Positions 25,714 through 34,267 of a DNA stretch of 38,468 nt are shown here, piece after piece (positions within the stretch are counted from its first letter, which is position 1; each line of letters opens with the position of its first letter). The notes below the pieces were generated by a model, which searched no databases, was not told the DNA's origin, and was given only the letters and a program-made list of their open reading frames with translations. Made by a program: the position numbers and the translations under genes. Origin of the DNA: Planctomycetota bacterium. Lineage in GTDB: Bacteria > Planctomycetota > Phycisphaerae > WQYP01. The stretch covers positions 1 through 38,468 of the forward strand of contig JAKAEZ010000023.1 in the NCBI GenBank assembly GCA_021819825.1, read 5' to 3'.

Positions 25714-26640
25714 ATGGCGCTGCAAGTGCTGGTAATTGATGATGAACGCGAGGTCAATGAGACCTTGGGGCAGTTATTGACCATGGAGGGGTTTGACTAC
25801 CATTACGCCGCCACCGGCGAAGACGGCCTTAAGCTGGCGCGGAATCTGCATCCTGATGTGATTGTTCTCGACGCCATGATGCCTGATAAAACTGGCTTTG
25901 ATGTATGTCGCACACTTAAAAGCGCCCGGCTGACATGCGGCATTCCCGTATTGTTTTTCACCTGCCTGTGCGGTGCGAACCACGTATTGCGCTGTGCGGC
26001 TGCCGGTGGGCAAGCTCACGTGGCTAAGCCCTTTGATTTTGACACAATTCTGAAATTGATTCGGGAAGCAGACCAGTGGCATCGGGATACGGCCAAAATG
26101 CCGGCGACCGGTGGCTTCCGCATTGCCGCCGAACTGGCGGAGACTACCAGCAAGGGTATCAATCAGATGCTCTGCTCACTGATTGCCCAAACCGCCATTG
26201 ATGATGCAGCCCTGGCCCACACCGGGGAGGCTTTTTTTCGACTGTTAGCAGCCACCGGGTCGTTGGACAGCAATGATATTTCCGCAGCCCGCCTGCCTCC
26301 GCTTGATGTGCAATATACCATTGAACCGGCTTCGAGCATCACGGCCATGAAGCCCAGCGGGGGCGGCATCTGGTGGACAATTTCCGAGCCGGCGGAGGGA
26401 CTGGTTCACGCCGTGCAAAGCGCGGATAGTAATTCAGCATCGGCATCCAGAGCGCAGACCAATCGTTTGCTAAGTATATGGAATGACTTTATTACCTCCA
26501 GCGGCGTAAAGGTTGAACCGCACCCATCCGGTGCCTTACGTATGGTGCGGCGATTTCAAGCCGGTGCCATGATCCCCCCTACCGATGGAAACGTCGTGCC
26601 ATTCAATGCTTTTAACAATCCCAAATGCCATAAAAGTTGA
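25714..26640 (+). CDS. Response regulator with unassigned output domain
   Basis: The first 120 residues form a CheY-like receiver: VLVIDDERE (Asp9, Asp10), VIVLDAMMPDKTGFD (phospho-acceptor Asp53), LFFTCLC (Thr83) and VAKPFDF (Lys105). All key residues are present. Residues about 130-308 contain no helix-turn-helix, GGDEF, HD or ATPase motif that I can see; FRIAAELAETTSKGINQMLC and GGGIWWTISEPAEGLV are the most distinctive stretches. GGAGG precedes the ATG. No histidine kinase is adjacent. Its neighbours are rpoN and fliW-csrA, so a link to motility or global control is possible but only inferred. Confidence 0.8.
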   Translation: MALQVLVIDDEREVNETLGQLLTMEGFDYHYAATGEDGLKLARNLHPDVIVLDAMMPDKTGFDVCRTLKSARLTCGIPVLFFTCLCGANHVLRCAAAGGQAHVAKPFDFDTILKLIREADQWHRDTAKMPATGGFRIAAELAETTSKGINQMLCSLIAQTAIDDAALAHTGEAFFRLLAATGSLDSNDISAARLPPLDVQYTIEPASSITAMKPSGGGIWWTISEPAEGLVHAVQSADSNSASASRAQTNRLLSIWNDFITSSGVKVEPHPSGALRMVRRFQAGAMIPPTDGNVVPFNAFNNPKCHKS

Positions 26641-26811
26641 TCTAGGATTCCGTCCGCATTGACCCTACTGTACAACGCTCTGCGGTCTGCGGCTCCAATC
26701 AGGCGGCAGCCCGGGCCGTCCAGCCTCAATATTCGCTAAAACCATTCCAAATTACAATAATTTCAAGATTTATTGGACGAAAACGGGCCAAACGCACGAA
26801 TATACATAACA

Positions 26812-26830
26812 GGCCGGGTGATTACCGGCC
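26812..26830. other. Short hairpin upstream of fliW
   Basis: GGCCGG-gtgatta-CCGGCC, perfect 6-bp arms, about 70 bp before the fliW start. It has no T-tract. It would fall in the fliW leader or mark the end of the response regulator transcript. A degenerate copy of the AATC..GGCGGCAGCCC repeat is at about 26693-26716. Confidence 0.4.
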
Positions 26831-26900
26831 CACGTTTCGGCATTAGTCCGGGAATATCTTTGCCCGAACTTGGCCGATTGGCAACGGAGTGCTGATAAAC

Positions 26901-27428
26901 ATGATTATTGAATCGCAACGTTTTGGCACAATAGAACTGCTGGCGACGGAAGTTTTTACGCTGCACCACGGTCTACCCGGCCGGCCGGCATTCCGCCATT
27001 TTGCCTGGATACCAGACGCGGCCGATGAATCCCGTGCGTGGCTGCAAAGCGCTGATGCCCCAACACTGGCGCTGCGGTTGATGTCCCCCCTGCTGTGCAT
27101 ACCCGGATATCAACTGACGATCCCACAGGAAGCCCTGCCCATCTTGGCGGCCGATAGCCCACAGGCAATTGAAGCCTATATTCGCCTGGAGAACACCGAT
27201 CATGGCTTAACGGCACAATTTGACTATCCGATATTAATTCATCGGGCGGCACGCCGCGGTATAAGCGTCTCGCTTCCGGAAATGCCTGAACTTACCGCAC
27301 CGGATCCCCTGCTTTTGGAACAGCGATTTCAGCAACGGGAACTGCTCGCAGCGACATGGGAAACTCCGCGCAAGCTATCCGGTGGTTTTCAATTAGTGGC
27401 CATGAGCAGGGCAATAGGAATACAATGA
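26901..27428 (+). CDS. fliW: Flagellar assembly factor FliW
   Basis: FliW binds flagellin and the regulator CsrA and so couples flagellin level to translation. The 175-residue protein starts MIIESQRFGTIELLATEVFT, followed by LHHGLPGRPAFRHFAWI, SRAWLQSADAPTLALRLMSP and a segment with the conserved late-domain motifs ending near LIHRAARRG. The ATG at 26901 is preferred over the in-frame GTG at 26889; GGAG lies about eleven bases upstream. csrA follows after 101 bp, the classic pair. No flagellar structural gene is in the window. Confidence 0.9.
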   Translation: MIIESQRFGTIELLATEVFTLHHGLPGRPAFRHFAWIPDAADESRAWLQSADAPTLALRLMSPLLCIPGYQLTIPQEALPILAADSPQAIEAYIRLENTDHGLTAQFDYPILIHRAARRGISVSLPEMPELTAPDPLLLEQRFQQRELLAATWETPRKLSGGFQLVAMSRAIGIQ

Positions 27429-27529
27429 ACAGACAGAGGAACACACAATGACATGACGCACCGGCCGGAGAATGTAAACCCGGATTCGAAAATATATGGA
27501 GTCATGCTCACAGATCAAGGAGTTGATGT

Positions 27530-27811
27530 ATGCTGGTACTCTCACGGCAGCGCGATGAAAGCATCATGATTGGCGATAATATTGAAATTACAATCGTGGA
27601 CATTCGCGGCGATAAAGTACGCTTGGGCATCAATGCGCCCAACACCGTGCCGGTACACCGCAAGGAAGTTTATCAAGCGATTCAACGCGAGCGATCCGCT
27701 CCTCCCAAGGCCGCCGCGGGAACCGCGGCGGAGAATCCCGCACCGCCTAACGTCCACGCCGCACAAGCTTCCTCGCTGCCAGGCGCAACATTACCAGCAC
27801 CGGCTGACTGA
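27530..27811 (+). CDS. csrA: Carbon storage regulator CsrA with extended Ala/Pro tail
   Basis: CsrA is a small RNA-binding dimer that controls translation by binding GGA motifs near ribosome sites. [20 protein letters not shown] through [20 protein letters not shown] is the complete core, including the RNA-binding edges LSR and VPVHRKEVY. The usual length is about 60-70; here 93, with an Ala/Pro-rich tail from about residue 55. AAGGAG lies seven bases before the ATG. Two GGA words at 27498-27500 and 27519-27521 could allow autoregulation (inference). fliW upstream supplies the antagonist. Confidence 0.96.
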   Translation: MLVLSRQRDESIMIGDNIEITIVDIRGDKVRLGINAPNTVPVHRKEVYQAIQRERSAPPKAAAGTAAENPAPPNVHAAQASSLPGATLPAPAD

Positions 27812-27909
27812 TCCCATTTGGCAACACGTTTCCCACTGTCCCCCTCCAGCGGCCGGCAAAGCGACTGTTCGCCATGCCGCCGCCGGTAAACACTTGCCGC
27901 TTGCGCGGC

Positions 27910-28533
27910 TTACACTCCTACTACACCAGGCCGAGATTCTTGATTTGCGGGTTCCTTAACGTCACGCCGCACTACACCCGCCGCCGGCACCTTGGCCGGC
28001 GTTTGCGCGTGCGCCTGCAGCGGCGGTTCATACGTGATGTAATCATCCTCGCCGACGCGCGCAATCATCAATAACGCTTCAGGCGATCCGTGGCCGTCAC
28101 TGCGCGCGTGAATGCGAATGGCGCGCGGGAGCAGGCCGCGGGTAACGGTTTCAACCGTGATCAAACTCTCATGACCCAGCGCCTCATGTCGTAACGCCAT
28201 GCGCAGAATCCGGGCGGTAACCCGGCACAGTTCATCGCGCGTGTGCAGCCGATGCGATTCACGGGAAAGGTCTGTCGCCCCCACCGCCAGAATCGCGTCA
28301 TGCTGGGAAAGATGCGGCGCGGAATCAAGGGCCTGATTCAGAGCTTCGCGAAAGCGGCTTACGCAGGCGGCAAATGTCTCGGCCATTACCTGGGCATCGG
28401 TGAGGCGTACTTGGGTTCCACAGGATGGACATTTAATGGTTTTGCAGAAAATGCTTTTTAACGCGCCACCCACGCCCGAACCAATCTGCAGGGGTGCGAT
28501 ACACTGCACACAACGCGGAAAATGATTTTCCAT
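27910..28533 (-). CDS. Zinc-ribbon protein of unknown function
   Basis: The 207-residue protein starts after AAGGAG. Two CxxC pairs, CVQC and CPSC (about residues 8 and 35), make a zinc ribbon at the N-terminus. A middle helical region (about 48-110) and a C-terminal beta-rich part with GLLPRAIRIHARSDGHGSPE follow, then a tail of low complexity. I do not recognise the family. It is convergent with csrA, 98 bp away, and has its own promoter candidate at 28676-28647. No membrane segment is seen, so it is probably cytoplasmic. Confidence 0.65.
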   Translation of the reverse strand: MENHFPRCVQCIAPLQIGSGVGGALKSIFCKTIKCPSCGTQVRLTDAQVMAETFAACVSRFREALNQALDSAPHLSQHDAILAVGATDLSRESHRLHTRDELCRVTARILRMALRHEALGHESLITVETVTRGLLPRAIRIHARSDGHGSPEALLMIARVGEDDYITYEPPLQAHAQTPAKVPAAGVVRRDVKEPANQESRPGVVGV

Positions 28534-28646
28534 GTGCAATCTCCTTAATTCAACCGTCCCAATCACCCGGCCGCTGAATAAAACTGGCATTCAGGGCACG
28601 TTATTTTACAGAACTGCCGACGGAGCTAAATACCGTCGTTACTAAT

Positions 28647-28676
28647 ATTCTAAGCCTTTCGCGCACCAGTTTGCAA
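28647..28676 (-). promoter_or_regulatory. Possible promoter of the zinc-ribbon gene
   Basis: On the minus strand, TTGCAA (28676-28671), 18 bp, TAGAAT (28652-28647), about 115 bp upstream of the start at 28533. A GACGG-agctaaata-CCGTC hairpin (28619-28637) follows in the leader. Confidence 0.4.
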
Positions 28677-28793
28677 GCGAAACTTGAATATTTTTCACTT
28701 TTTCTTATTTATCGGCATAAGTCCGGGAAAACATGACTTTTTTTCAGGGATTTATAGCGTTTCAGCAACCCTATGGAAAAAAACGAGTGCTTT

Positions 28794-31700
28794 CTACAGC
28801 ACGCGCAATAGCGCCTGGGACTGGCTGACCAAGCCGGAAATTTCCTCGTCATCCATCTGATAACTTTGGATAAAATGCTGATAACAGGTGATGGCTTCCG
28901 CACGACGGCGTTGCTTGCGGAGCAATTCCGCTTTTTGAAATAATGCTAAACCGGCACACGCCCGTAAGGGTGGTTCTGTGGCATCGGTGAATTGGCTGAT
29001 GGCGGCATCATAGCCGGCTAAAGCTTCAGGAACTTTCCCCAGTTCGGCCAGAGCCATAGCGCGGTTACACTGGGAGCGCGCGGCTTGCTGCCGCAAAAAT
29101 AGTGCGTCGGAATTCGTAAATCGGGAAATAATGAGATCGCAAACGGCAATTTGTTCGTGCCGCTTGCCGCGATCGCCCTGCGTAAGGGCTTTTCGCATCA
29201 TGGCGCGGACCACCACAAATAAGATGGCGGTATCATCCGATTTTTCAAAGCGGTCAATAATCGAATCATAAATCGCCAGCTCATCAAGCTTGCGGTCCAG
29301 TTTGTGAAAGGCCAGAGCCGTACTGAGCATCGCCGTAGCCACCTGCCTTTGTACTTCTATCTCCGTCACCTTGCCAAATTTATTTACCAGTTTCTGGTAG
29401 CATCGCACTTCGTCTCCGATTCGCGACTGCTGTCCGGCGATGGCCGCCTGACGCAGCAGCGTTTCAATAATACAGGGACGCAGAACCGCATCACTGGATT
29501 TCTCAAAACGCAGCATCAGGGCATCGTACGCAGCCAACTCATGCCCTACGCGGTCCATCTGGCCAAATACCCGCCCGCGATCCAGCATCGTAAGACATAG
29601 CATGGGCGCAAACACCGCTTCTGTCTCCCGACCGAATTTGAGCATAAATGCGTTGCACGCCCGCAGTTCATCTTCCAACGATCCACTTTTTTTGATGGCC
29701 TCTATTTTCATGCGGAACGCCTCCGCCACATCCCGCCGCACTGCTAACGATTCAGACTCGCCGTAATGCTTAATAAACTCGTCACATCCGGCGATAAGCT
29801 CGGTTTCTTGCCCGCTCCACTTGAGCTGGCGCAAATGCACCAGTTGGTCGTCGGGCGAATTCACATCCAGCGAAATCGGTGCCGGGCCGGTGTCGATGGC
29901 GGCTGGAGAACCAGTGGCCGGTGGTACCGGAGCTGATGCCGGAGATAAATCGGTGCGTTCTACAGCGATAGTCGGTGATTCGCTGCCAATGGATGCCGTT
30001 TCCATGTTGGAGGCAACCGGGGTACTTGATGCCGCATCCTCGAGGGCTGTCGCACCTTCGCTGACGGCTTCTTGTGTCTCCTTGGTTATGGACGCCTCCG
30101 GGATAATAGGTGCCTCAGCCGGCGTTTGAACATATGTGTTGCCATGATCGGACTGATTTTCGATTGCGGCAGTCTGCTTACTATCTTGTAAATCTTCCGG
30201 CGCATCAGAAACACTTGCCCCCTGATAACCCGGTACAGCTTCCTGAGTTTTAGCGCACTGTTGTAAAAATTCAGCCTTCTTTAGCAACGCCTGCTGTACC
30301 AATCCACTAATGACCGAATCTTGGACTAGGCTGAAGGTGGTGACCACCTGCTGATAGGCCGCCAATGCGGCATCGGCATTCTCCAAGTTCTCGAGGATCC
30401 CCGCCCGATTCAACATGCTTTGCGCCAGAAGCCGGGAAGGAATTAAATCCGGCTCGCCACGTGCCCGATCCAGCAGGGTATCGAGAACGGCGATAGCCTG
30501 CTCATGCTGCTGGGATTTCTCCAGCAAAGCCGCCTGGTTAAATAAGGCCACGGGAATACATTTGCGTGCTTCGGTTTCTCCGTTAAAGTCAAACCGACCC
30601 GCCAGGCAGCCATACGCCTTTGCCGCCTCATCATCTTGGCCGAGCTTTTCCAGCAGTTCGCCGCGTAAAAACATGGCCCGTGCCAAAGGCACAATCATGG
30701 CGGCGGGTGTGGAACGCTCAACCGTCGCAATAAATTGCCCGCATGACGCCAGAGCGAGTTCTAATTTTCCATCCTCCCGCAACATAAACGCCCGCGCCAG
30801 CAAAGCCGGTGCTACCACCGTTCTGATTCCGGGAGAAGCATTATCTCCATAGGCGGAAATTAATTCATCATACGCTTCAAGCTGAGCCGTGCGCCGCCCC
30901 ATCCGTGACAGGCATGCCGCCTTGCCTGCCATGATTGTGGCTACCGGTAACGCGGGAAGGGACAGGGTCCTGGATGCTTTGATCGCGGCATCATACGCTT
31001 GAATCGCATCGGCATCCTGATTTTGCGAATCCAAGAGTGCGGCTTTTCGGCTCCACGCATGGAACAGCATTTCACAAATAACCGGATGGGTGCTATATCG
31101 AAAACGATCAATAAATGCGTCACAGGCCGGCATGACATCATCGCCGTTACCCATAAATGCCTTGAGTGCGATTTTATTGAACATCGCCCGTGCCGCAACA
31201 GCGGCTAAATCCGGATCATCCGCCGGTTTGAAGCGTTGGACAATCTGATCGCTGATTTTATCGGCGGCGGCATATTCCCTCCGGGCCGCCAATTCTGTGC
31301 TTTGATCCAGCAGCATAGTTGCAACTTCCCTGCGTGTGGTCGCGTCAAGCATATCCGCATATTGTTCCACGACCGCATCATACGCCGCGATACACGGTTC
31401 AGTCCGTCGGAGACGACACAAGGCCACCAAGCGCGTTTTGCCCGCCGTCTGCGCCACATCAAACCAGGGAGGATCAACAAACGTACCAAAGACTTCCAGC
31501 GCCTTTTCGGCCAAGCCCAGCGCTTCAATCATCCGGTTCAGATTCAGATGTTCTTTGAGTTTTTTTACCAGATAACCCGCAGTCTGTGTCCCGATGACGT
31601 CTTCCGCCACCGGACCGAATTTTCCTTCCGCATCCTGATAGGCGCTGATAACTTCCGGACCGCGATCCAGCGTAATTAAGAGATTTACCCGTTCAAGCAT

Positions 31701-32348
31701 AATCTCGCAGAGCCGGTTTTGATCCACAATGTCTTTTTTATCCGCAAACAACTCCATGATCCGCTGGCAGGTCGCCAGGGATTCGTTATCCCGTCCCAAG
31801 TCTTCCAGAAGTTCAAGTTTCATCCATAATGCTTTGGCCAACAGCCGATCGGGCAATTTAATCTGACCGTCATCAAGGCAAGCATTCAGCGCGGCCAGCG
31901 CTTCAGGACCGCGATTCAGTCGCGTTAGCAGCGATGCCTTGTTAAACATAGCCGACGCCACATAAGCCCGGGCGGCCTCATTAGTTGCATCGCCGAATTG
32001 CTCAACAACACGGGCATAACCAGCCAGTGCATCGTCGCGACGGCCCAGAATATCCAGCACCGCCGCCCGATCTAACAGTGTTTTGGCAATTTGCGGTTGG
32101 ATGGAGGCGTCTTTATTGTCCTGAAAAGTTTGCAGCAGTAAATCGAACGCGGCCAGAGCGGGCTCAAACTGGCGTATCTGAAGCAGCAACGCCCCTTTTG
32201 TAAAAATAGTTCGTGCCAGCTTTAATTGGCGTTCCGGATTACTGGAACCGCTGTAACGGGCAATAAGTTTGTCCGCATTCCGTAGTTTTGCTTCGACATC
32301 CATTGTCTGTTGCATAGCCGAGTTCTTCATTACGTGCTGTTCCATCAT
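28794..32348 (-). CDS. Large cytoplasmic TPR-like repeat protein
   Basis: A 1184-residue protein made of about 23 helical repeat units of roughly 48-50 residues, each with a core such as EALAAYDxxIxxF (for example TEPCIAAYDAVVEQY, VPEALAGYDAAISQF, HEQIAVCDLIISRF). The units form a block of about 15 (residues about 20-705), a disordered linker (about 710-835, rich in Ala, Pro, Ser, Thr, Glu) and a block of about 8. The repeats resemble tetratricopeptide units with an added spacer. There is no signal peptide or membrane helix, so it is cytoplasmic, a likely scaffold. The start may be 32348, 32330 or 32312; none has a good ribosome site. Specific function is unknown. Confidence 0.8.
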   Translation of the reverse strand: MMEQHVMKNSAMQQTMDVEAKLRNADKLIARYSGSSNPERQLKLARTIFTKGALLLQIRQFEPALAAFDLLLQTFQDNKDASIQPQIAKTLLDRAAVLDILGRRDDALAGYARVVEQFGDATNEAARAYVASAMFNKASLLTRLNRGPEALAALNACLDDGQIKLPDRLLAKALWMKLELLEDLGRDNESLATCQRIMELFADKKDIVDQNRLCEIMLERVNLLITLDRGPEVISAYQDAEGKFGPVAEDVIGTQTAGYLVKKLKEHLNLNRMIEALGLAEKALEVFGTFVDPPWFDVAQTAGKTRLVALCRLRRTEPCIAAYDAVVEQYADMLDATTRREVATMLLDQSTELAARREYAAADKISDQIVQRFKPADDPDLAAVAARAMFNKIALKAFMGNGDDVMPACDAFIDRFRYSTHPVICEMLFHAWSRKAALLDSQNQDADAIQAYDAAIKASRTLSLPALPVATIMAGKAACLSRMGRRTAQLEAYDELISAYGDNASPGIRTVVAPALLARAFMLREDGKLELALASCGQFIATVERSTPAAMIVPLARAMFLRGELLEKLGQDDEAAKAYGCLAGRFDFNGETEARKCIPVALFNQAALLEKSQQHEQAIAVLDTLLDRARGEPDLIPSRLLAQSMLNRAGILENLENADAALAAYQQVVTTFSLVQDSVISGLVQQALLKKAEFLQQCAKTQEAVPGYQGASVSDAPEDLQDSKQTAAIENQSDHGNTYVQTPAEAPIIPEASITKETQEAVSEGATALEDAASSTPVASNMETASIGSESPTIAVERTDLSPASAPVPPATGSPAAIDTGPAPISLDVNSPDDQLVHLRQLKWSGQETELIAGCDEFIKHYGESESLAVRRDVAEAFRMKIEAIKKSGSLEDELRACNAFMLKFGRETEAVFAPMLCLTMLDRGRVFGQMDRVGHELAAYDALMLRFEKSSDAVLRPCIIETLLRQAAIAGQQSRIGDEVRCYQKLVNKFGKVTEIEVQRQVATAMLSTALAFHKLDRKLDELAIYDSIIDRFEKSDDTAILFVVVRAMMRKALTQGDRGKRHEQIAVCDLIISRFTNSDALFLRQQAARSQCNRAMALAELGKVPEALAGYDAAISQFTDATEPPLRACAGLALFQKAELLRKQRRRAEAITCYQHFIQSYQMDDEEISGLVSQSQALLRVL

Positions 32349-32538
32349 TATCCGGACATTCTATCGGTTCTGTCACGTTCGTGCGTTGAACTTTCATCCA
32401 GCGCTGTGATACCATCGCCGGACCAGTATTAAGTGTAACGAATATCGCCAAAAACTTCGCGTCTGTGCAATCAGGTATGCACAATCGGGGACCGCCGGCT
32501 GGCAACGGGCCAGACACGACCTCCTCAAAACCCGGCCC

Positions 32539-32562
32539 AGGAGCCTGTCCGAGCAATCGCCG
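32539..32562 (-). repeat. Dispersed 24-27 bp repeat, distant copy
   Basis: The reverse complement reads CGGCGATTGCTCGGACAGGC then TCCT, one mismatch from the copy at 15500-15526. It lies in the spacer 32349-32674, in which no gene is seen. Confidence 0.8.
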
Positions 32563-32674
32563 CTGGCTTGGGCGGTGGTGCCGCGTTGGCGCGCTGGCGG
32601 AGCGCCGGTTTATGAAGTATCGTCCAGGATCAAGGTCGAAGCGGGCGTTTTGTGGTGCGCTGAAAATTGGCGAT

Positions 32675-33238
32675 TCAGCAGGTTTGGCTGATTAATCCGA
32701 TAGCGCCGGCAGCGGCCATTAAAATCGCCATGATTACCGTGCGTAAATGGGCGTTCGCCAGGTGACTGGCACCGGTGCGCGAATTTACTTTCAATATCTT
32801 GAAGATCGATTCCAGATGTTTTTGTACCGTGCGAACACTGATGTGCAGCCGACGGGCAATTTCTTCATTACCGCCGCCTTGGGCCACATGAAGTAGAATC
32901 TCCGCTTGGCGCGGCGTTAAGCCTAACGCCTCCAACGGCTTGGCGGACGTTAGCGGGCGGGATTCCGACATGACCAGCATTCGACCGAACGGCTCGGATT
33001 GAATCAGACGTAGTTGCAGTTGGTCTTCACCGAGCAACTTCGTGAAAACCGGTTCCGGATTCGCCAATTCGCCATTCACAGAATTCCGCTGGCGCAACCA
33101 TTCGGCAACTCACTGTGGCAATGCGCCTGGGTTGCGGGCGGTTCCGGGGAAATATTTCCCCATCCACAGTCGGGCCTTTTGGGTCCAAAAATCGACGCGG
33201 CTTACCCCATATTCAATACGCGGGGTGAAAGGTTGCAT
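32675..33238 (-). pseudogene. LuxR-type regulator interrupted by in-frame TGA
   Basis: The 3' part is a clear LuxR-type helix-turn-helix: LGLTPRQAEILLHVAQGG, NEEIARRLHISVRTVQKHLE, followed by an unusual hydrophobic end (VIMAILMAAAGAIGL). The frame from a TTG at 33097 is open, but the same frame continues upstream across one TGA (33110-33112) into an ATG at 33238. The joined text reads RLWMGKYFPG...GALPQ, stop, VAEWLRQRN, which matches the region before the helix-turn-helix in regulators of this kind (a W..YFP segment, then LP...WL). A nonsense mutation is likely. The TTG-initiated 140-residue half might still be made. It lies just after arsM in the same direction. Confidence 0.6.
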
Positions 33239-33310
33239 TCGCACGCCCAGTGTCAACTCATTGACGCTGCGCCGGTAATGCGATTGGACAAGTCCCGGAC
33301 CACAGCGTGG

Positions 33311-34231
33311 TCATCCCGGCTTTATCGCAAATACCTTTACGCTCGCGGCGTACTTATTGACATCATATTGTCGCAATAGTTCCGCGATATCCTGATGTAA
33401 GGCTTTGACAGGCACTCGGGATTCACAACAGCCGGGAGATACAACATTTAATCGCGTGGAACTTTTTTCCACGGGCAGCGCTTCTTCGCTGGTATTCATA
33501 GGGGCGGAACAGCAACCGGATTGCCCATCGGCTTGGGCGTAGGCGTTGAGATCGGTTTGGCTGTCAATGACCGCAACACTGGAAAAGCCCGCATCTACCA
33601 GCAGGCGGCGGTATTCCTCAATCATCACCGCGCCGGCAATACAACCTACATACGCACCGATATTATTGGCTAGCTCGGATGGCAGTATCTGCTTTAATGC
33701 AATGTCGCTGACCGCTAACCGGCCCCCCGGTTTCAGGATGCGGAACATCTCCCGCATGACGGCGGATTTATCCGGTGCCAGGTTGATAACACAATTGGAT
33801 ATCACGCAGTCGGCAATTCCGACAGGAAGTGTGGTCTGATCAATTGTGGCAAGTATAAAATCAACGTTGGTGTAGGGCGTACCATCCGGGCCATGGGCGG
33901 CATTTTTCTTAGCGCGTTCAATCATGCTGGGCGTCATATCAATACCGATGGCCCGGCCGGTGGGACCCACTTTTGCCGCCGCCAAGAATACATCCAGCCC
34001 CCCGCCACACCCCAGATCAACCACCGTTTCTCCCGGACGTAACGCCCCCATGGCGGTGGGATTGCCACAGGAAAGTCCCATGTTTGCTTCCGCCGGTATG
34101 GCCGCCAATTCCGCCGCTGAATAGCCGAAGGCTTCCGCGACCGCCTTGATCCCGGCATCGGAACTGGAAAGACTGGATTCCGCTACCGCGGCATAACGTG
34201 TTTCAACTTCCTTGAGAATGTTCGTGGGCAT
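33311..34231 (-). CDS. arsM: Arsenite S-adenosylmethionine methyltransferase (ArsM)
   Basis: ArsM methylates As(III) using S-adenosylmethionine, giving volatile or excreted methylarsenicals. The 306-residue protein has the SAM motif [20 protein letters not shown], and the family cysteines: MGLSCGNP (Cys55), ISNCVINL (Cys147) and YVGCIAGA (Cys197). [12 protein letters not shown] is also typical. The C-terminal domain has two vicinal pairs, GCCSAP (240-241) and PGCCESR. It is the fourth gene of the arsenic operon, 36 bp after acr3. The assignment is secure. Confidence 0.96.
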   Translation of the reverse strand: MPTNILKEVETRYAAVAESSLSSSDAGIKAVAEAFGYSAAELAAIPAEANMGLSCGNPTAMGALRPGETVVDLGCGGGLDVFLAAAKVGPTGRAIGIDMTPSMIERAKKNAAHGPDGTPYTNVDFILATIDQTTLPVGIADCVISNCVINLAPDKSAVMREMFRILKPGGRLAVSDIALKQILPSELANNIGAYVGCIAGAVMIEEYRRLLVDAGFSSVAVIDSQTDLNAYAQADGQSGCCSAPMNTSEEALPVEKSSTRLNVVSPGCCESRVPVKALHQDIAELLRQYDVNKYAASVKVFAIKPG

Positions 34232-34267
34232 AGTAAAGGCTCCATTTAAGCTGTCAGGTTCACGAAG

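Noticed and set aside
26860-26890. TTGGC...TGGCA words before fliW as a sigma-54 promoter
   Set aside because: The -24 GG and -12 GC elements are not correctly spaced or complete.
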